Shown: positions 1 through 8,184 of the stretch, one piece after another | Layout: each line of letters starts with the position of its first letter | How positions within the stretch are numbered: the first letter of the stretch is position 1 | Origin: Ectobacillus sp. JY-23 | Lineage (GTDB): Bacteria; Bacillota; Bacilli; Bacillales; Bacillaceae_G | Assembly: GCF_023022965.1 (NCBI RefSeq) | Contig: NZ_CP095462.1 | Span: 3,824,001 to 3,888,000, forward strand | Direction: 5' to 3' | Length of the DNA stretch: 64,000 nt | Notes under the pieces: generated by a model | Database searches by the model: none | What the model saw: the letters and a program-made list of their open reading frames with translations, nothing else | What the model was told of the DNA's origin: nothing | Made by a program: the position numbers and the translations under genes

Positions 1-1
1 T

Positions 2-139
2 TCCTCGGAAGCGAAGGAAGCAGTGGCATTTGCGCTGCTTGCCTATGAAACAATGAACGACCGCCCGAGCAATGTGCCAAGCGCGACAGGCGCAAAGTCA
101 GCGGTTATTTTAGGAAATATCACAACCATAAAAAGATAG
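2..139 (+). CDS. anmK: Anhydro-N-acetylmuramic acid kinase, C-terminal fragment
   Basis: Only the last 45 codons lie in the window; the 5' part is cut by the window edge. The visible tail, with the segments [15 protein letters not shown] and VPSATGAK, matches the conserved C-terminus of AnmK. That enzyme cleaves and phosphorylates anhydro-MurNAc to MurNAc-6-phosphate during peptidoglycan recycling. It stops 11 nt before the PTS IIA gene, so it is probably the upstream member of the same operon, which continues with MurNAc-6-P and amino-sugar functions. The assignment rests on the C-terminal motif and context only. Confidence 0.8.
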   Translation, partial: SSEAKEAVAFALLAYETMNDRPSNVPSATGAKSAVILGNITTIKR

Positions 140-150
140 GAGAGATCATC

Positions 151-468
151 ATGACAAACCAAGAACAGGATATTTTTGAAATTATCTCACACGGAGGCAA
201 TGCACGTTCCTTGGCATATGAAGCACTAACAGCTGCGGAGGAGTATGACTTTGAAAAAGCAGAAAGTTTGCTAAAGGAAGCAAGTGCGGAGCTGGGCCAT
301 GCGCACAAAACACAAACACGATTGATTCAAGCAGAATTGAATGGAAATCCAACAGAAAAATCATTATTAATGATTCATGCCCAAGACCATTTGATGACTG
401 CAATCAGTGAGCAAAAATTAATTGAACATATGGTACGTATTATTAAAAAATTGAAGGAAGAACGTTAA
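151..468 (+). CDS. PTS lactose/cellobiose-family IIA component
   Basis: A 105-residue, all-helical protein of typical PTS IIA-Lac/Cel length. The segment IHAQDHLM contains His76, the expected phosphorylation site that receives phosphate from HPr and passes it to IIB. No IIB or IIC gene is visible here, so it must serve components encoded upstream of the window or elsewhere. It sits between anmK and a MupG-like glycosidase, which suggests that the transported sugar is a cell-wall disaccharide such as MurNAc-GlcNAc; this is inference. A GGAG ribosome site precedes the ATG, and the gene ends 12 nt before the next one. Confidence 0.88.
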   Translation: MTNQEQDIFEIISHGGNARSLAYEALTAAEEYDFEKAESLLKEASAELGHAHKTQTRLIQAELNGNPTEKSLLMIHAQDHLMTAISEQKLIEHMVRIIKKLKEER

Positions 469-480
469 GGAGGAGTACCC

Positions 481-1569
481 ATGAATCAGCTAGGTATCTC
501 GATTTATCCAGAACATTCCACTGTCGAACGTGATAAAGCGTATATCGCACTTGCTCATAAATATGGCTTTAAACGAATTTTTACATGCTTATTATCGTTG
601 ACGGGTGATAAAGAAACGATTATTGCCAACTTAAAGGAAACCATCGATTACGCAAATGAGCTGGATATGCAGGTACTTCTCGACATTGCGCCGCGCGTGT
701 TCGGCAGCCTTGGCATCTCCTATCAAGATCTATCGTTTTTCCATGAACTGGGCGCATACGGCATCCGCCTTGACATGGGCTTTACCGGCAATGAAGAATC
801 TATTATGACTTACAATCCGTATGGTTTGAAAATTGAAGTAACGATGAGCAACGCGACGCGTTATATTGAAAATATTATGGCGTACAAGCCGAATACAAAA
901 AACTTACTTGGTTCTCATAACTTTTATCCGCATCGCTACGCGGGACTTTCGTACGAGCACTTTATCAAATCAAGCCGTCAATTTAAAGAGCTTGGCTTAC
1001 GTACGGCGGCGTTTGTAAATGCGCAAAGCGCTACGTTCGGACCTTGGCCGGTGACAGAAGGCTTGTGTACATTGGAAATGCATCGCGATCTGCCACTGAA
1101 GGTGCAGGTGAAGCATTTGTTCGCGACAGGTCTCATTGATGATGTGATTATTGCGAATGCTTATGCTTCTGAGGAAGAATTGCGGGCGATGAGCGAGGTA
1201 GATCCGGAAATGCTAACATTTGACGTGACGCTGCACGACAGCATCACAGACCTTGAGAAAACAATAGTACTGGACGAATTCCATTTCTACCGCGGTGATG
1301 TATCCGACTATTTAATTCGCTCGACACAATCGCGCGTGAAATATAAGGCGGAAGAGTTCAAGCCAACATATACACCCGACATGAGACGCGGGGACATTAT
1401 GATTGAAAATGAATTGTACGGTCAATACAAGGGCGAACTGCAAATCGCGCTGCGCGAAATGAAAAATTCCGGCAAAACAAATGTGGTCGGCCGTATTGAC
1501 GAAGATGAATTAATTTTATTAGATCACCTCGAGCCTTGGGGGAAATTTAAGTTTCGTGTCAAACAATAA
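481..1569 (+). CDS. mupG: MupG-like 6-phospho-N-acetylmuramidase (DUF871)
   Basis: A 362-residue protein of the DUF871 family: an N-terminal TIM-barrel-like region (residues about 1-235, beginning LGISIYPEHS) and a C-terminal cyclophilin-like region (about 245-362). The characterised member, S. aureus MupG, hydrolyses MurNAc-6-P-GlcNAc after PTS uptake, giving MurNAc-6-P and GlcNAc. AAGGAGG lies immediately upstream of the ATG. Neighbours anmK, PTS IIA and a GlcNAc/MurNAc kinase-like gene fit that pathway. The protein is cytoplasmic, with no signal peptide. The family call is firm; the substrate is inferred from family and context. Confidence 0.85.
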   Translation: MNQLGISIYPEHSTVERDKAYIALAHKYGFKRIFTCLLSLTGDKETIIANLKETIDYANELDMQVLLDIAPRVFGSLGISYQDLSFFHELGAYGIRLDMGFTGNEESIMTYNPYGLKIEVTMSNATRYIENIMAYKPNTKNLLGSHNFYPHRYAGLSYEHFIKSSRQFKELGLRTAAFVNAQSATFGPWPVTEGLCTLEMHRDLPLKVQVKHLFATGLIDDVIIANAYASEEELRAMSEVDPEMLTFDVTLHDSITDLEKTIVLDEFHFYRGDVSDYLIRSTQSRVKYKAEEFKPTYTPDMRRGDIMIENELYGQYKGELQIALREMKNSGKTNVVGRIDEDELILLDHLEPWGKFKFRVKQ

Positions 1570-1624
1570 CTAAAGGAAGATGCTTTGCATCTTCCTCTTT
1601 ATCGTATAAAAAGGAGGATTTTAT

Positions 1625-2515
1625 ATGTACATTATTGGTGTAGACGGCGGCGGTACGAAGACGGAGGCTGTTGCGTACAATTTGCAAGGAGAAGAGATAG
1701 GTAGAGGTAGCAGTGGCTTTGGGAATGTACTTGTCGATGCGAAGCAGGCCATCGCAAATATTGTGGAGGCTATTACGCTTTGTCAGCAAACGCTTACCGA
1801 GAAATGCGCATACATCTATTTAGGACTCGCCGGTATTGAAAGCGGGTCGCACCGCGCTGAGCTGGAGCAGGCACTGCACGTATTTCACACACCTTTTTCC
1901 ATTGTAAATGACGCAAAGATTGCACATGCCGGTGCATTAAAGGGAAGTGACGGTATTTTAATCATTTCTGGCACGGGTTCAATTTGCTTTGGGGTAAACG
2001 GTACAAAGGAAGCCTTTACAGGCGGCTGGGGACATTTGCTGGGTGATGAAGGAAGTGGCTACCGCATCGTCATAGATGCTTTTAAGCAACTCATTGAGGA
2101 AGATGAAACATCAGGTATACACAGCTCCCTTAGTAAAGCACTGCTACAGGAGATCGGTGCACAAAGAGCCAATGATATAAAAGCATTCATCTACGGGGCA
2201 CCAAAAGGGGAAATTGCAGCGCTTGTGCCAGTTATCACCGCGCAGGCTGAGAAAGGATCTATTGAAGCGCAGGATATATTATGCCGTGCCGGCACGGAAC
2301 TCGGCGCCACAGCAATGCGATTGCACCGAAAGCTGCAGCTGCCTGCTGATGTGCACATCGGGTTAAAGGGAAGTATTTTGATGCATATCGAGTCTGTTCG
2401 CACTGCGCTGCAAGCCCATATTCATTCCCACCTTCCGCAGGCGACGTTTGTCGTAGGAGAAGAGTCTGCTGCAAAAGGCGCATATTATTTGGCTGTTCAG
2501 GAATTGAAACGTTGA
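1625..2515 (+). CDS. BadF/BadG/BcrA-type sugar kinase, GlcNAc/MurNAc kinase-like
   Basis: A 296-residue ASKHA-fold kinase. The N-terminal phosphate-1 loop DGGGTKT (residues 7-13) and the adenosine-side motif ISGTGS (about residue 115) are clear. The family includes eukaryotic GlcNAc kinase and Clostridium MurK, which phosphorylates both GlcNAc and MurNAc. Following MupG, it would convert the released GlcNAc to GlcNAc-6-P. The start is supported by AAGGAGG 7 nt upstream. A 55-nt gap separates it from mupG and holds the weak hairpin gaagatgctttgcatcttc, which could tune expression within the operon. The stop overlaps the convergent small membrane gene by 19 nt. Confidence 0.82.
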   Translation: MYIIGVDGGGTKTEAVAYNLQGEEIGRGSSGFGNVLVDAKQAIANIVEAITLCQQTLTEKCAYIYLGLAGIESGSHRAELEQALHVFHTPFSIVNDAKIAHAGALKGSDGILIISGTGSICFGVNGTKEAFTGGWGHLLGDEGSGYRIVIDAFKQLIEEDETSGIHSSLSKALLQEIGAQRANDIKAFIYGAPKGEIAALVPVITAQAEKGSIEAQDILCRAGTELGATAMRLHRKLQLPADVHIGLKGSILMHIESVRTALQAHIHSHLPQATFVVGEESAAKGAYYLAVQELKR

Positions 2516-2688
2516 TTGCGATACAAACCATACCCGGAAATACAAGCAAATAATACAAACAGCATAGCGAACACAGCGGTATACATCATTTTGCCTTCCT
2601 CGTACATATCAAACGCAAACATACCCATAATAATTGCGTTCACAAAGCAGTTTAAGAGAATTAGAGGATGAATTTTAGCTTTAAACAT
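2497..2688 (-). CDS. Small two-helix membrane protein, unknown function
   Basis: A 63-residue protein starting MFKAKIHPLILLN. The chosen ATG (2688) has GGGAGA 6 nt upstream on the minus strand; an 11-codon N-terminal extension is open but lacks a ribosome site. Two hydrophobic stretches (about residues 8-28 and 35-55), joined by a short charged turn with DMYEEGK, predict two transmembrane helices. The end is basic. It overlaps the 3' end of the convergent sugar-kinase gene by 19 nt. No family was recognised. Confidence 0.6.
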   Translation of the reverse strand: MFKAKIHPLILLNCFVNAIIMGMFAFDMYEEGKMMYTAVFAMLFVLFACISGYGLYRNQRFNS

Positions 2689-2744
2689 AGTATCTCTCCC
2701 TATATATAATAAGTACAATTAGAAAAACCGATATCCTTTTTTGT

Positions 2745-2817
2745 GGGAAAGAAGAACGAGTAATGCGTGGGGGCCGGAGACTCAAAATGCACCAGTCACC
2801 TTGGTTCATTCTTTCCC
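2745..2817. other. Long-armed imperfect inverted repeat, possible structured RNA
   Basis: The arm GGGAAAGAAGAAC (2745-2757) pairs with GTTCATTCTTTCCC (2804-2817) with a single bulge, enclosing about 46 nt that contain GGGGGCCGGAG. It lies in the divergent gap between the minus-strand small gene (start 2688) and the plus-strand small gene (start 2909). No riboswitch class was recognised. Confidence 0.35.
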
Positions 2818-2908
2818 TTTCTGAAAAATGAGCCGGATGTATATATTTTAGCATATTATGGAAGGTTTTGGGGAGAAATGCTATACTTATGCTAAGGAGG
2901 GGTGACAG

Positions 2909-3073
2909 ATGAAAAACTACGTAACAGCATGTGTATGCTTATTTGCTGCTTCTATTTCTGCCGGAATTGGTCTACAGGATATTGTCCCATATTCGATGAT
3001 AATGGGCGTAGGAATGGCAGTTCTGTTTCTTCTGTTAGCAGCTGTGCTGGCAGGAAAGAAAAAAACAGAGTGA
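2909..3073 (+). CDS. Small membrane protein (54 aa), unknown function
   Basis: A short ORF starting MKNYVTACVCLF and ending AGKKKTE. The start has a textbook AAGGAGG (2894-2900) 8 nt before the ATG, which is why it is preferred over the overlapping ORF in another frame. Two hydrophobic segments (about residues 4-22 and 29-48) separated by LQDIVPYS predict two membrane passes with a basic C-terminal tail. A TATACT -10-like box lies at 2882-2887. No family was recognised; the call is based on the ribosome site and the membrane-like composition. Confidence 0.65.
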   Translation: MKNYVTACVCLFAASISAGIGLQDIVPYSMIMGVGMAVLFLLLAAVLAGKKKTE

Positions 3074-3220
3074 AATATACCTAGAGCTATTTTATAAGAA
3101 TATATATTTCAGAAAATATTGAAAATTAAATAGGTTTTCAGTATAATTACAGCATGATACCATCTTTCAAACGTCCACAAGTGTTCCCTTGTTGGCCCGT
3201 TGAAGGAACGGAGGAAGCTG

Positions 3221-3541
3221 ATGTATTCTGTGCGGACTATCTATATTGTTGGCGATGCAAAGGCGCCGCAAAACAATCCAATTACTGAGCAGTTCAAAAG
3301 TTACTTTTTAGCGCTAGTCATTGACCGGGATACAGGTGTGATTATGGATGCCGAATGTTCCGCAACAGTTGCCTTGACTGCGCGTTTTGTACAATCTTTA
3401 TTTCTATACAAGCATATTCTTGACCCGAGTTTACCAGGCGAAATCGAAAAGCGCTACTTCGGCTCTTCTCAAAAGGCACTACTCGTCGCACTCAAGGACG
3501 CAAAGAAAAAATATGAACAACTCGCCGCTTTATCTACGTAA
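3221..3541 (+). CDS. DUF3870 family protein
   Basis: A 106-residue protein starting MYSVRTIYIVGDAKAP. CGGAGGA sits 6 nt before the ATG; an upstream in-frame TTG (3200) has no ribosome site. It resembles small cytoplasmic DUF3870 proteins of Firmicutes, which carry a conserved GDAKAPxNNPIT segment, an FxxxLVID strand and a later AECSAT segment. The family's function is unknown to me. It is monocistronic: a strong terminator follows directly, and the next gene has its own ribosome site. Confidence 0.7.
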   Translation: MYSVRTIYIVGDAKAPQNNPITEQFKSYFLALVIDRDTGVIMDAECSATVALTARFVQSLFLYKHILDPSLPGEIEKRYFGSSQKALLVALKDAKKKYEQLAALST

Positions 3542-3550
3542 GCAGAGATA

Positions 3551-3592
3551 AAATCCGGCCGCAAGCATACATCTTGCGGCCGGATTTTTTTA
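3551..3592 (+). terminator. Rho-independent terminator after the DUF3870 gene
   Basis: The arms AATCCGGCCGCAAG and CTTGCGGCCGGATT pair perfectly around a short loop and are followed by a T-run. Confidence 0.92.
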
Positions 3593-3617
3593 TAACTTTA
3601 TATAAGGAGAGATTACT

Positions 3618-4673
3618 ATGAAAATTACAGATATAAAAGTAACGAGGCGTCTTATCCCGTTACGAAAGCCATTTAAAACCGCGCTGCGCACCGCAACGGA
3701 AATTGAAAATGTAGAGGTTGCGATTCATACGGATGCGGGCATCATCGGAAAAGGAAGCGCTGCACCGACACCGGTCATTACAGGAGATTTTGCCAGCGGC
3801 ATTGAAGAAGCGCTGCAAGGTCCGATTCGCGCTGTGCTGCTTGGAAAAGATGTAGCTGACTTCCAAATGCTTTTAACCAGCATTCAGTCCTCGTGTATCG
3901 GTAACACCAGCGCTAAAGCAGCAGCCGACATGGCGCTGCACGATTTATATTGCCGCAGTCTTGGTGTTTCACTTTCAATGTGGCTCGGGGGCAGAAAAAA
4001 AATACGCACCGACATGACTGTTGGTGTGGATACTCCATCGGTTATGGCACAAGAGGCGGCCACTCATGTGCAAAATGGCTTTGACAAACTGAAAGTGAAG
4101 GTAGGTATGGATGCCGCACTGGATTTAGAGCGTATCACCGCGATTAAGGAGCAGGTACCATCTCATATCCAGCTTAGGCTGGACGCCAATCAGGGCTGGA
4201 CACCGCGGGAAGCGGTAGCGCTCATTCGAGAAATGGAAGCGCGCGAGCTTGGGATCGAACTTGTAGAACAGCCAGTGCATGCCAAGGACTGGGAGGGCTT
4301 GAAATACGTGACAGAGCGCGTGAATACACCAATTATGGCTGATGAAAGCATCTTTTCCGCAGCTGATGCTATGAAGCTTGTACAAGGACGTTACGTAGAT
4401 TTACTAAATATTAAACTCATGAAATGTGGTGGAATTCGTGAGGCATGGCGTATCGCTGACATCGCTCAAACAGCGGGAGTGAAATGCATGGTCGGCAGCA
4501 TGATGGAATCCTCCTTGTCGGTTGCAGCGATAGCACATGTAGCAGAGGCACACCCAAACATTCATTACATCGATCTTGACGCACCGCTGTGGCTTTCCGA
4601 AGAGCCGATTGGCATAAGTTACGATGGAGCAAATATCCTGCTTGATAAAGTAAAAGAAAAGAGCCTATCATAG
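3618..4673 (+). CDS. L-Ala-D/L-Glu (dipeptide) epimerase, enolase superfamily
   Basis: A 351-residue muconate-lactonizing/enolase-superfamily enzyme that epimerises L-Ala-D-Glu from murein peptides to L-Ala-L-Glu so the dipeptide can be degraded. The catalytic and metal residues are all present: Lys159 and Lys161 in KLKVKVG, Asp189 in LDANQGW, Glu217 in VEQP, Asp242 in ADES and Lys266 in NIKLMK. Their spacing is the same as in B. subtilis YkfB, shifted by two. The start has AAGGAGA upstream. It supports a cell-wall recycling role for this neighbourhood, although no ykf-type peptidase or transporter genes are adjacent. Its TAG stop lies inside a small bidirectional hairpin. Confidence 0.88.
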   Translation: MKITDIKVTRRLIPLRKPFKTALRTATEIENVEVAIHTDAGIIGKGSAAPTPVITGDFASGIEEALQGPIRAVLLGKDVADFQMLLTSIQSSCIGNTSAKAAADMALHDLYCRSLGVSLSMWLGGRKKIRTDMTVGVDTPSVMAQEAATHVQNGFDKLKVKVGMDAALDLERITAIKEQVPSHIQLRLDANQGWTPREAVALIREMEARELGIELVEQPVHAKDWEGLKYVTERVNTPIMADESIFSAADAMKLVQGRYVDLLNIKLMKCGGIREAWRIADIAQTAGVKCMVGSMMESSLSVAAIAHVAEAHPNIHYIDLDAPLWLSEEPIGISYDGANILLDKVKEKSLS

Positions 4674-4680
4674 GCTCTTA
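4660..4680. terminator. Compact hairpin shared by convergent genes
   Basis: AGAGCCTA and TAGGCTCT pair around TCA. The hairpin contains the epimerase stop codon and abuts the stop of the convergent hydrolase gene. It is A-flanked on one side, so it is more plausible as a terminator for the minus strand. Confidence 0.55.
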
Positions 4681-5565
4681 TGCTTGTAAAAATTGGAGTG
4701 CAGTGTCATTAAAGCGTTTTGGGTCCTCTTCCTGTAAAATAAGCCCGCAATTTGTGAAAATTTGATATTGTGTCTGCGGTCTCAGTCCTAAAAATTGGGA
4801 GAGATTTTGCACAGGACTAACGATTGCTTTTGCCCCCCATAGAATGAGAATAGGCTGCGTGATCATCCCGAAAAAAGAACGCACGCTGAAATTGCAGTAG
4901 CCTGCCACAAAGGAAGCTGGTGCATAATTTGCATTCGGACATTGATGTGCGTTTGCGTAAAAGTTTTCAATAACATCAGGCGTAACGTAGGCAGGGTCAG
5001 AGTAGAAAATGGTTTTTAATTGCTGATCCAAGCTCTCTTTGGACGAAAAGGTATTATATAAACCGTTTCCAACAAATGGCTGTGTGAAAATCGTAAACGT
5101 GGTAGAGCTGGATTCACACGGAGACGTGTCATTCCCTGCCAAACCAGAAGGCGTGATGAGCAACAGTTTTGCTACGAGCTCTGGTCTAATATAAGCGATA
5201 TAACTGCAGTAGGCAGCGGGTAAATCTCTCGTAATAATACTGACACGCGCCTGCACGACCTTTTCAATAAATTCTGTGATGGCAGGAATAAAAATGTTGG
5301 CTGTATAAATCATCGGGCGTTTTTCTGAGCTACCAAAGCCCGGCAATTCCAGCGCGTAAACCGTATAACGTGACGCCAACGCGTCGATGTTTTTCCGCCA
5401 ACAAAAGGGGGAAGCACCGAGACTTATACTGTGAATAAGCAGCAGCGGGGGGCCGCTTCCTTTTACAGTGTAAGCCAACTTTCCATAGCTTCCAGTAAAT
5501 CGTTCCTCTGAACCTCCTAGCTCATTATTGGGTTTTTCTGTGCAAATAGGCTCATATATATACAT
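4678..5565 (-). CDS. Alpha/beta hydrolase-fold protein, probably catalytically degenerate
   Basis: A 295-residue protein with the alpha/beta-hydrolase layout: the oxyanion-side strand PPLLLIHS, the segment ELPGFGSS, a nucleophile-elbow position and the C-terminal core PILILWGAK. At the elbow, where GxSxG is expected, the sequence is TRDLPAA, so the Ser is Asp114 and both Gly positions are changed. Where the catalytic His normally follows Gly, the sequence is NCGLILQEEDP, so Leu275 replaces His. It may be an inactive scaffold or may use altered chemistry. The start chosen has AAAGGAGA 6 nt upstream; an alternative ATG at 5583 with GAGGGAG would add six residues. No signal peptide is visible. 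Confidence 0.7.
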   Translation of the reverse strand: MYIYEPICTEKPNNELGGSEERFTGSYGKLAYTVKGSGPPLLLIHSISLGASPFCWRKNIDALASRYTVYALELPGFGSSEKRPMIYTANIFIPAITEFIEKVVQARVSIITRDLPAAYCSYIAYIRPELVAKLLLITPSGLAGNDTSPCESSSTTFTIFTQPFVGNGLYNTFSSKESLDQQLKTIFYSDPAYVTPDVIENFYANAHQCPNANYAPASFVAGYCNFSVRSFFGMITQPILILWGAKAIVSPVQNLSQFLGLRPQTQYQIFTNCGLILQEEDPKRFNDTALQFLQA

Positions 5566-5676
5566 ATGTTGTCTCCTTTTCATTTTTTGCTCCCTCTATG
5601 AATATATGCGAACGAAATTTTTTATATTATTTTACAAATAAGTATAAAAATAGAAGGTTTTTTAAGGCTTTTAAAG

Positions 5677-5720
5677 AAATTTAATTTCATTAAATATCTA
5701 TTTTTATTGAAATTAAATTT
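5677..5720 (+). promoter_or_regulatory. 13-bp perfect inverted repeat next to the amidase ribosome site
   Basis: AAATTTAATTTCA (5677-5689) and TGAAATTAAATTT (5708-5720) are exact inverse complements with an 18-nt spacer. The right arm ends immediately before the AAGGAGG of the amidase gene. It could be an operator or an mRNA hairpin that limits ribosome access. Confidence 0.55.
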
Positions 5721-5733
5721 TAAGGAGGCTTGT

Positions 5734-7614
5734 ATGAAAAAAAGAAAAGCACTACAAATTGGTGTCTCTGTGTTAACGGGAGGATTGCTGCTGATGACGC
5801 CGCTTTCCATTGGTTCTCCTATTTTTGCTGTTCATGCTGCTGAAGCGGAGGTACGGTCATTGCAGGAAGCATTTACACTTGCAGCACAAGAGTTCGGCGT
5901 ACCGGAACGCGTGTTGCTGGCGGTTTCTTATCATATGTCGAGATGGGAGGTACACTCTGGCAAGCCTAGTACAGCTGGCGGCTATGGCCCTATGCACCTG
6001 ACTGATCTTGATATCCCGTATGATGGCAAAGGAGAGAATAATCCTCTTACGCAGCTTGCAGCTAGCTACAGCAGTCATACAGCAAATACAGCAGCTGAGC
6101 TGCTTGGTATCTCGTCTGAAGAAATCAAACAAAATCCAGTACAGAATATTAGAGGAGCGTCAGCTTTATTAGCAAAATATGCTAAGGAAACAGCAGGAGA
6201 AGTTTCAATGAATGAAGCAGATTGGTACGGAGCCATTGCAGCATACAGCGGCTCGCAGCTAGAAGAGGTAGCAGCAGATTTTGCCGACCAAGTTTATCAA
6301 ACCCTAAATGAAGGAACAGAACGCATCACGTCCGATGGTGAGCATATTCGCCTTGAGGCAAAAGCGGTACAGCCAAATCGTCAGACAATGCAGCCGCTGA
6401 AATTACAGAAAAAGTCGATGAAGGGAACAGATTGCCCGCCAAGCCTTGCTTGTGATTATATCCCTGCTTTTTATAAGCAAACAGGCCCAAATCCTTGGAA
6501 CTACAGCAATTATGATGTTGCTGACCGCCCTAACTTTGGACCTGACATTCGCTATATCGTCGTGCATGATACAGAGGTAAGCTATGACGGTACGATTCGT
6601 TTGTTTGCCAATCCATATGCTGCTTCCTCTCAATATGTAATTCGTTCCTCTGATGGCAAAGTGCTGCAGATGGTCGATAATAAAGATGTAGCATGGCACG
6701 GCGGCAATTGGTATTTTAATATGCATTCGATTGGAATCGAGCATGAAGGCTATGCGATGAAGGGCGCAGCATGGTACAGCGAAGAGATGTATCGCTCCTC
6801 GGCAAAGCTTGTTCGCCATTTGGCAAAGCAATACGACATTCCGCTCGACCGCGCACATATTATTGGGCATGATGAAGTGCCGGGTTTAAGTCCAGCAAAA
6901 CAATCTGCGATGCATTCCGACCCAGGCCCATTTTGGGATTGGGAGCATTATATGGCATTGATGGGGGCGTCCATAACCCCAAGCACCGGCAAAGGAGAGA
7001 TTGTGACGTTTAGACCGCATTTCCATAAAAATCTGCAGGAGGTTAGCGATGCCGCGCCGAAGATACAACCGGCAAATTTTGTTTATTTGTATGAAGCGCC
7101 AAGCTTTGATGCACCGCTTTTCAATGAACCGGCACTTCGTGACCCAAGCAATAAAGAAGGCTTAGACTGGGGGAATAAAGCGAAAGCGGGTCAAACCTTC
7201 CATTTAGCAGGAAGTGAAGGAGACTGGGATGCTATTTGGTATGCAGGACGAAAAGCATGGTTCTATAATCCGAATGATGCTTACACAGTGAAAACAAGCG
7301 GTACTGTTATTACACCAAAGGCAGGTAAAACTGAAATTCCAGTTTACGGTGCCGCCTATCCGGAAGCCTCCGCTTATCCAGCAGATATCACGCCACGCGC
7401 CATGACACCGCTTCAGTACACCATTTCGCAAGGTCAGCTGTACGTTGCGGCAGAAAAAGTGAAAAGCGATTTTTATAATGCGACGGTTTATACACAAGAT
7501 CCGTACAGCACGCACAAAATGATTTACGGCCAAGACGAATACTACCGCATTCACCTGAATCATCGCTTTGCATTTGTAAAAGCGTCTGATGTGGACGTAG
7601 TCGTGCAGCCGTAA
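5734..7614 (+). CDS. Secreted N-acetylmuramoyl-L-alanine amidase with lysozyme-like N-terminal region
   Basis: A 626-residue exported protein starting MKKRKALQIG, with a signal peptide (basic start, hydrophobic core, cleavage near AVHA-AEA). Residues about 40-200 look like a transglycosylase/lysozyme-like helical domain (QEFGVPERVLLAVSYH, GGYGPMHL). Residues about 265-410 form an Amidase_2 domain with zinc ligands His278 in VVHDTE and His394 in HSDPGPFWDW; the latter segment also carries Asp396. The C-terminal 200 residues are likely wall-binding or accessory. AAGGAGG lies 6 nt before the ATG; an open N-terminal extension lacks a ribosome site. It cleaves the MurNAc-L-Ala bond and so produces recyclable wall fragments. 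Confidence 0.85.
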   Translation: MKKRKALQIGVSVLTGGLLLMTPLSIGSPIFAVHAAEAEVRSLQEAFTLAAQEFGVPERVLLAVSYHMSRWEVHSGKPSTAGGYGPMHLTDLDIPYDGKGENNPLTQLAASYSSHTANTAAELLGISSEEIKQNPVQNIRGASALLAKYAKETAGEVSMNEADWYGAIAAYSGSQLEEVAADFADQVYQTLNEGTERITSDGEHIRLEAKAVQPNRQTMQPLKLQKKSMKGTDCPPSLACDYIPAFYKQTGPNPWNYSNYDVADRPNFGPDIRYIVVHDTEVSYDGTIRLFANPYAASSQYVIRSSDGKVLQMVDNKDVAWHGGNWYFNMHSIGIEHEGYAMKGAAWYSEEMYRSSAKLVRHLAKQYDIPLDRAHIIGHDEVPGLSPAKQSAMHSDPGPFWDWEHYMALMGASITPSTGKGEIVTFRPHFHKNLQEVSDAAPKIQPANFVYLYEAPSFDAPLFNEPALRDPSNKEGLDWGNKAKAGQTFHLAGSEGDWDAIWYAGRKAWFYNPNDAYTVKTSGTVITPKAGKTEIPVYGAAYPEASAYPADITPRAMTPLQYTISQGQLYVAAEKVKSDFYNATVYTQDPYSTHKMIYGQDEYYRIHLNHRFAFVKASDVDVVVQP

Positions 7615-7742
7615 GCAGAAACATGCACTATAGGTATGAAAGTATAGTATACTATCTGTAAAAAACGCTGGAGGTTCATATGGTACTATTGTATTTTTAA
7701 TCCAATCAACAACCTGACTAAAAAATAGGGAGTTGATTGAGT

Positions 7743-8147
7743 ATGATATATAAGCATTCATCAGAAGGTATTACAGCAGACATGTTAACAGGTTTTTTCG
7801 TTGGATGGCCCAATCCGCCAAAGCCGCAAGCACACTTGCAATTGCTACAAAACAGCAACAAGGTCATCTTGGCAATCGACGAGCAAACGAATCAAGTAGT
7901 GGGATTTATCACTGCCATTAGCGACGGTGTTCTTTCCGCTTATATTCCACTGCTGGAAGTACTGCCTACCTATCAGCAAAAAGGAATTGGCAAGGAGCTA
8001 ATGACCCGCATGCTGAAAGAACTGGAACACATATATATGATTGATTTGTGCTGTGACGACGACTTACTGCCTTATTACGAAGAATTTGGCATGATGCGAT
8101 CCAACGGTATGCTGCTGCGAAATTATCACAGGCAGTCAGGTGTATGA
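7743..8147 (+). CDS. GNAT family N-acetyltransferase
   Basis: A 134-residue GNAT-fold protein. The acetyl-CoA pyrophosphate loop (motif A) is visible as LPTYQQKGIGKELM at about residue 80, following the strand VVGFITAI. The ATG is preferred over the TTG two codons upstream because AGGGAG is spaced about 10 nt from it. The substrate is unknown. It converges on the minus-strand VOC relic, with a bidirectional terminator between them. An ATG with its own ribosome site upstream (about 7679) encodes only six codons and is not called. Confidence 0.8.
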   Translation: MIYKHSSEGITADMLTGFFVGWPNPPKPQAHLQLLQNSNKVILAIDEQTNQVVGFITAISDGVLSAYIPLLEVLPTYQQKGIGKELMTRMLKELEHIYMIDLCCDDDLLPYYEEFGMMRSNGMLLRNYHRQSGV

Positions 8148-8154
8148 TAAGAAA

Positions 8155-8184
8155 AACGCTTAGGAATATTCCTAAGCGCTTTTC
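8155..8184. terminator. Bidirectional terminator between the GNAT gene and the VOC relic
   Basis: CGCTTAGGAAT and ATTCCTAAGCG form a perfect stem with A-runs on one side and T-runs on the other, usable from both strands. Confidence 0.85.

Noticed and set aside
2902-3084. 60-codon ORF overlapping the small membrane gene at 2909
   Set aside because: It has no ribosome site of its own and a non-membrane, low-quality composition; the frame at 2909 has a perfect AAGGAGG and a membrane-like product.
7679-7699. Six-codon ORF with a good ribosome site before the GNAT gene
   Set aside because: Too short to judge as a leader peptide; there is no attenuator-like structure after it.
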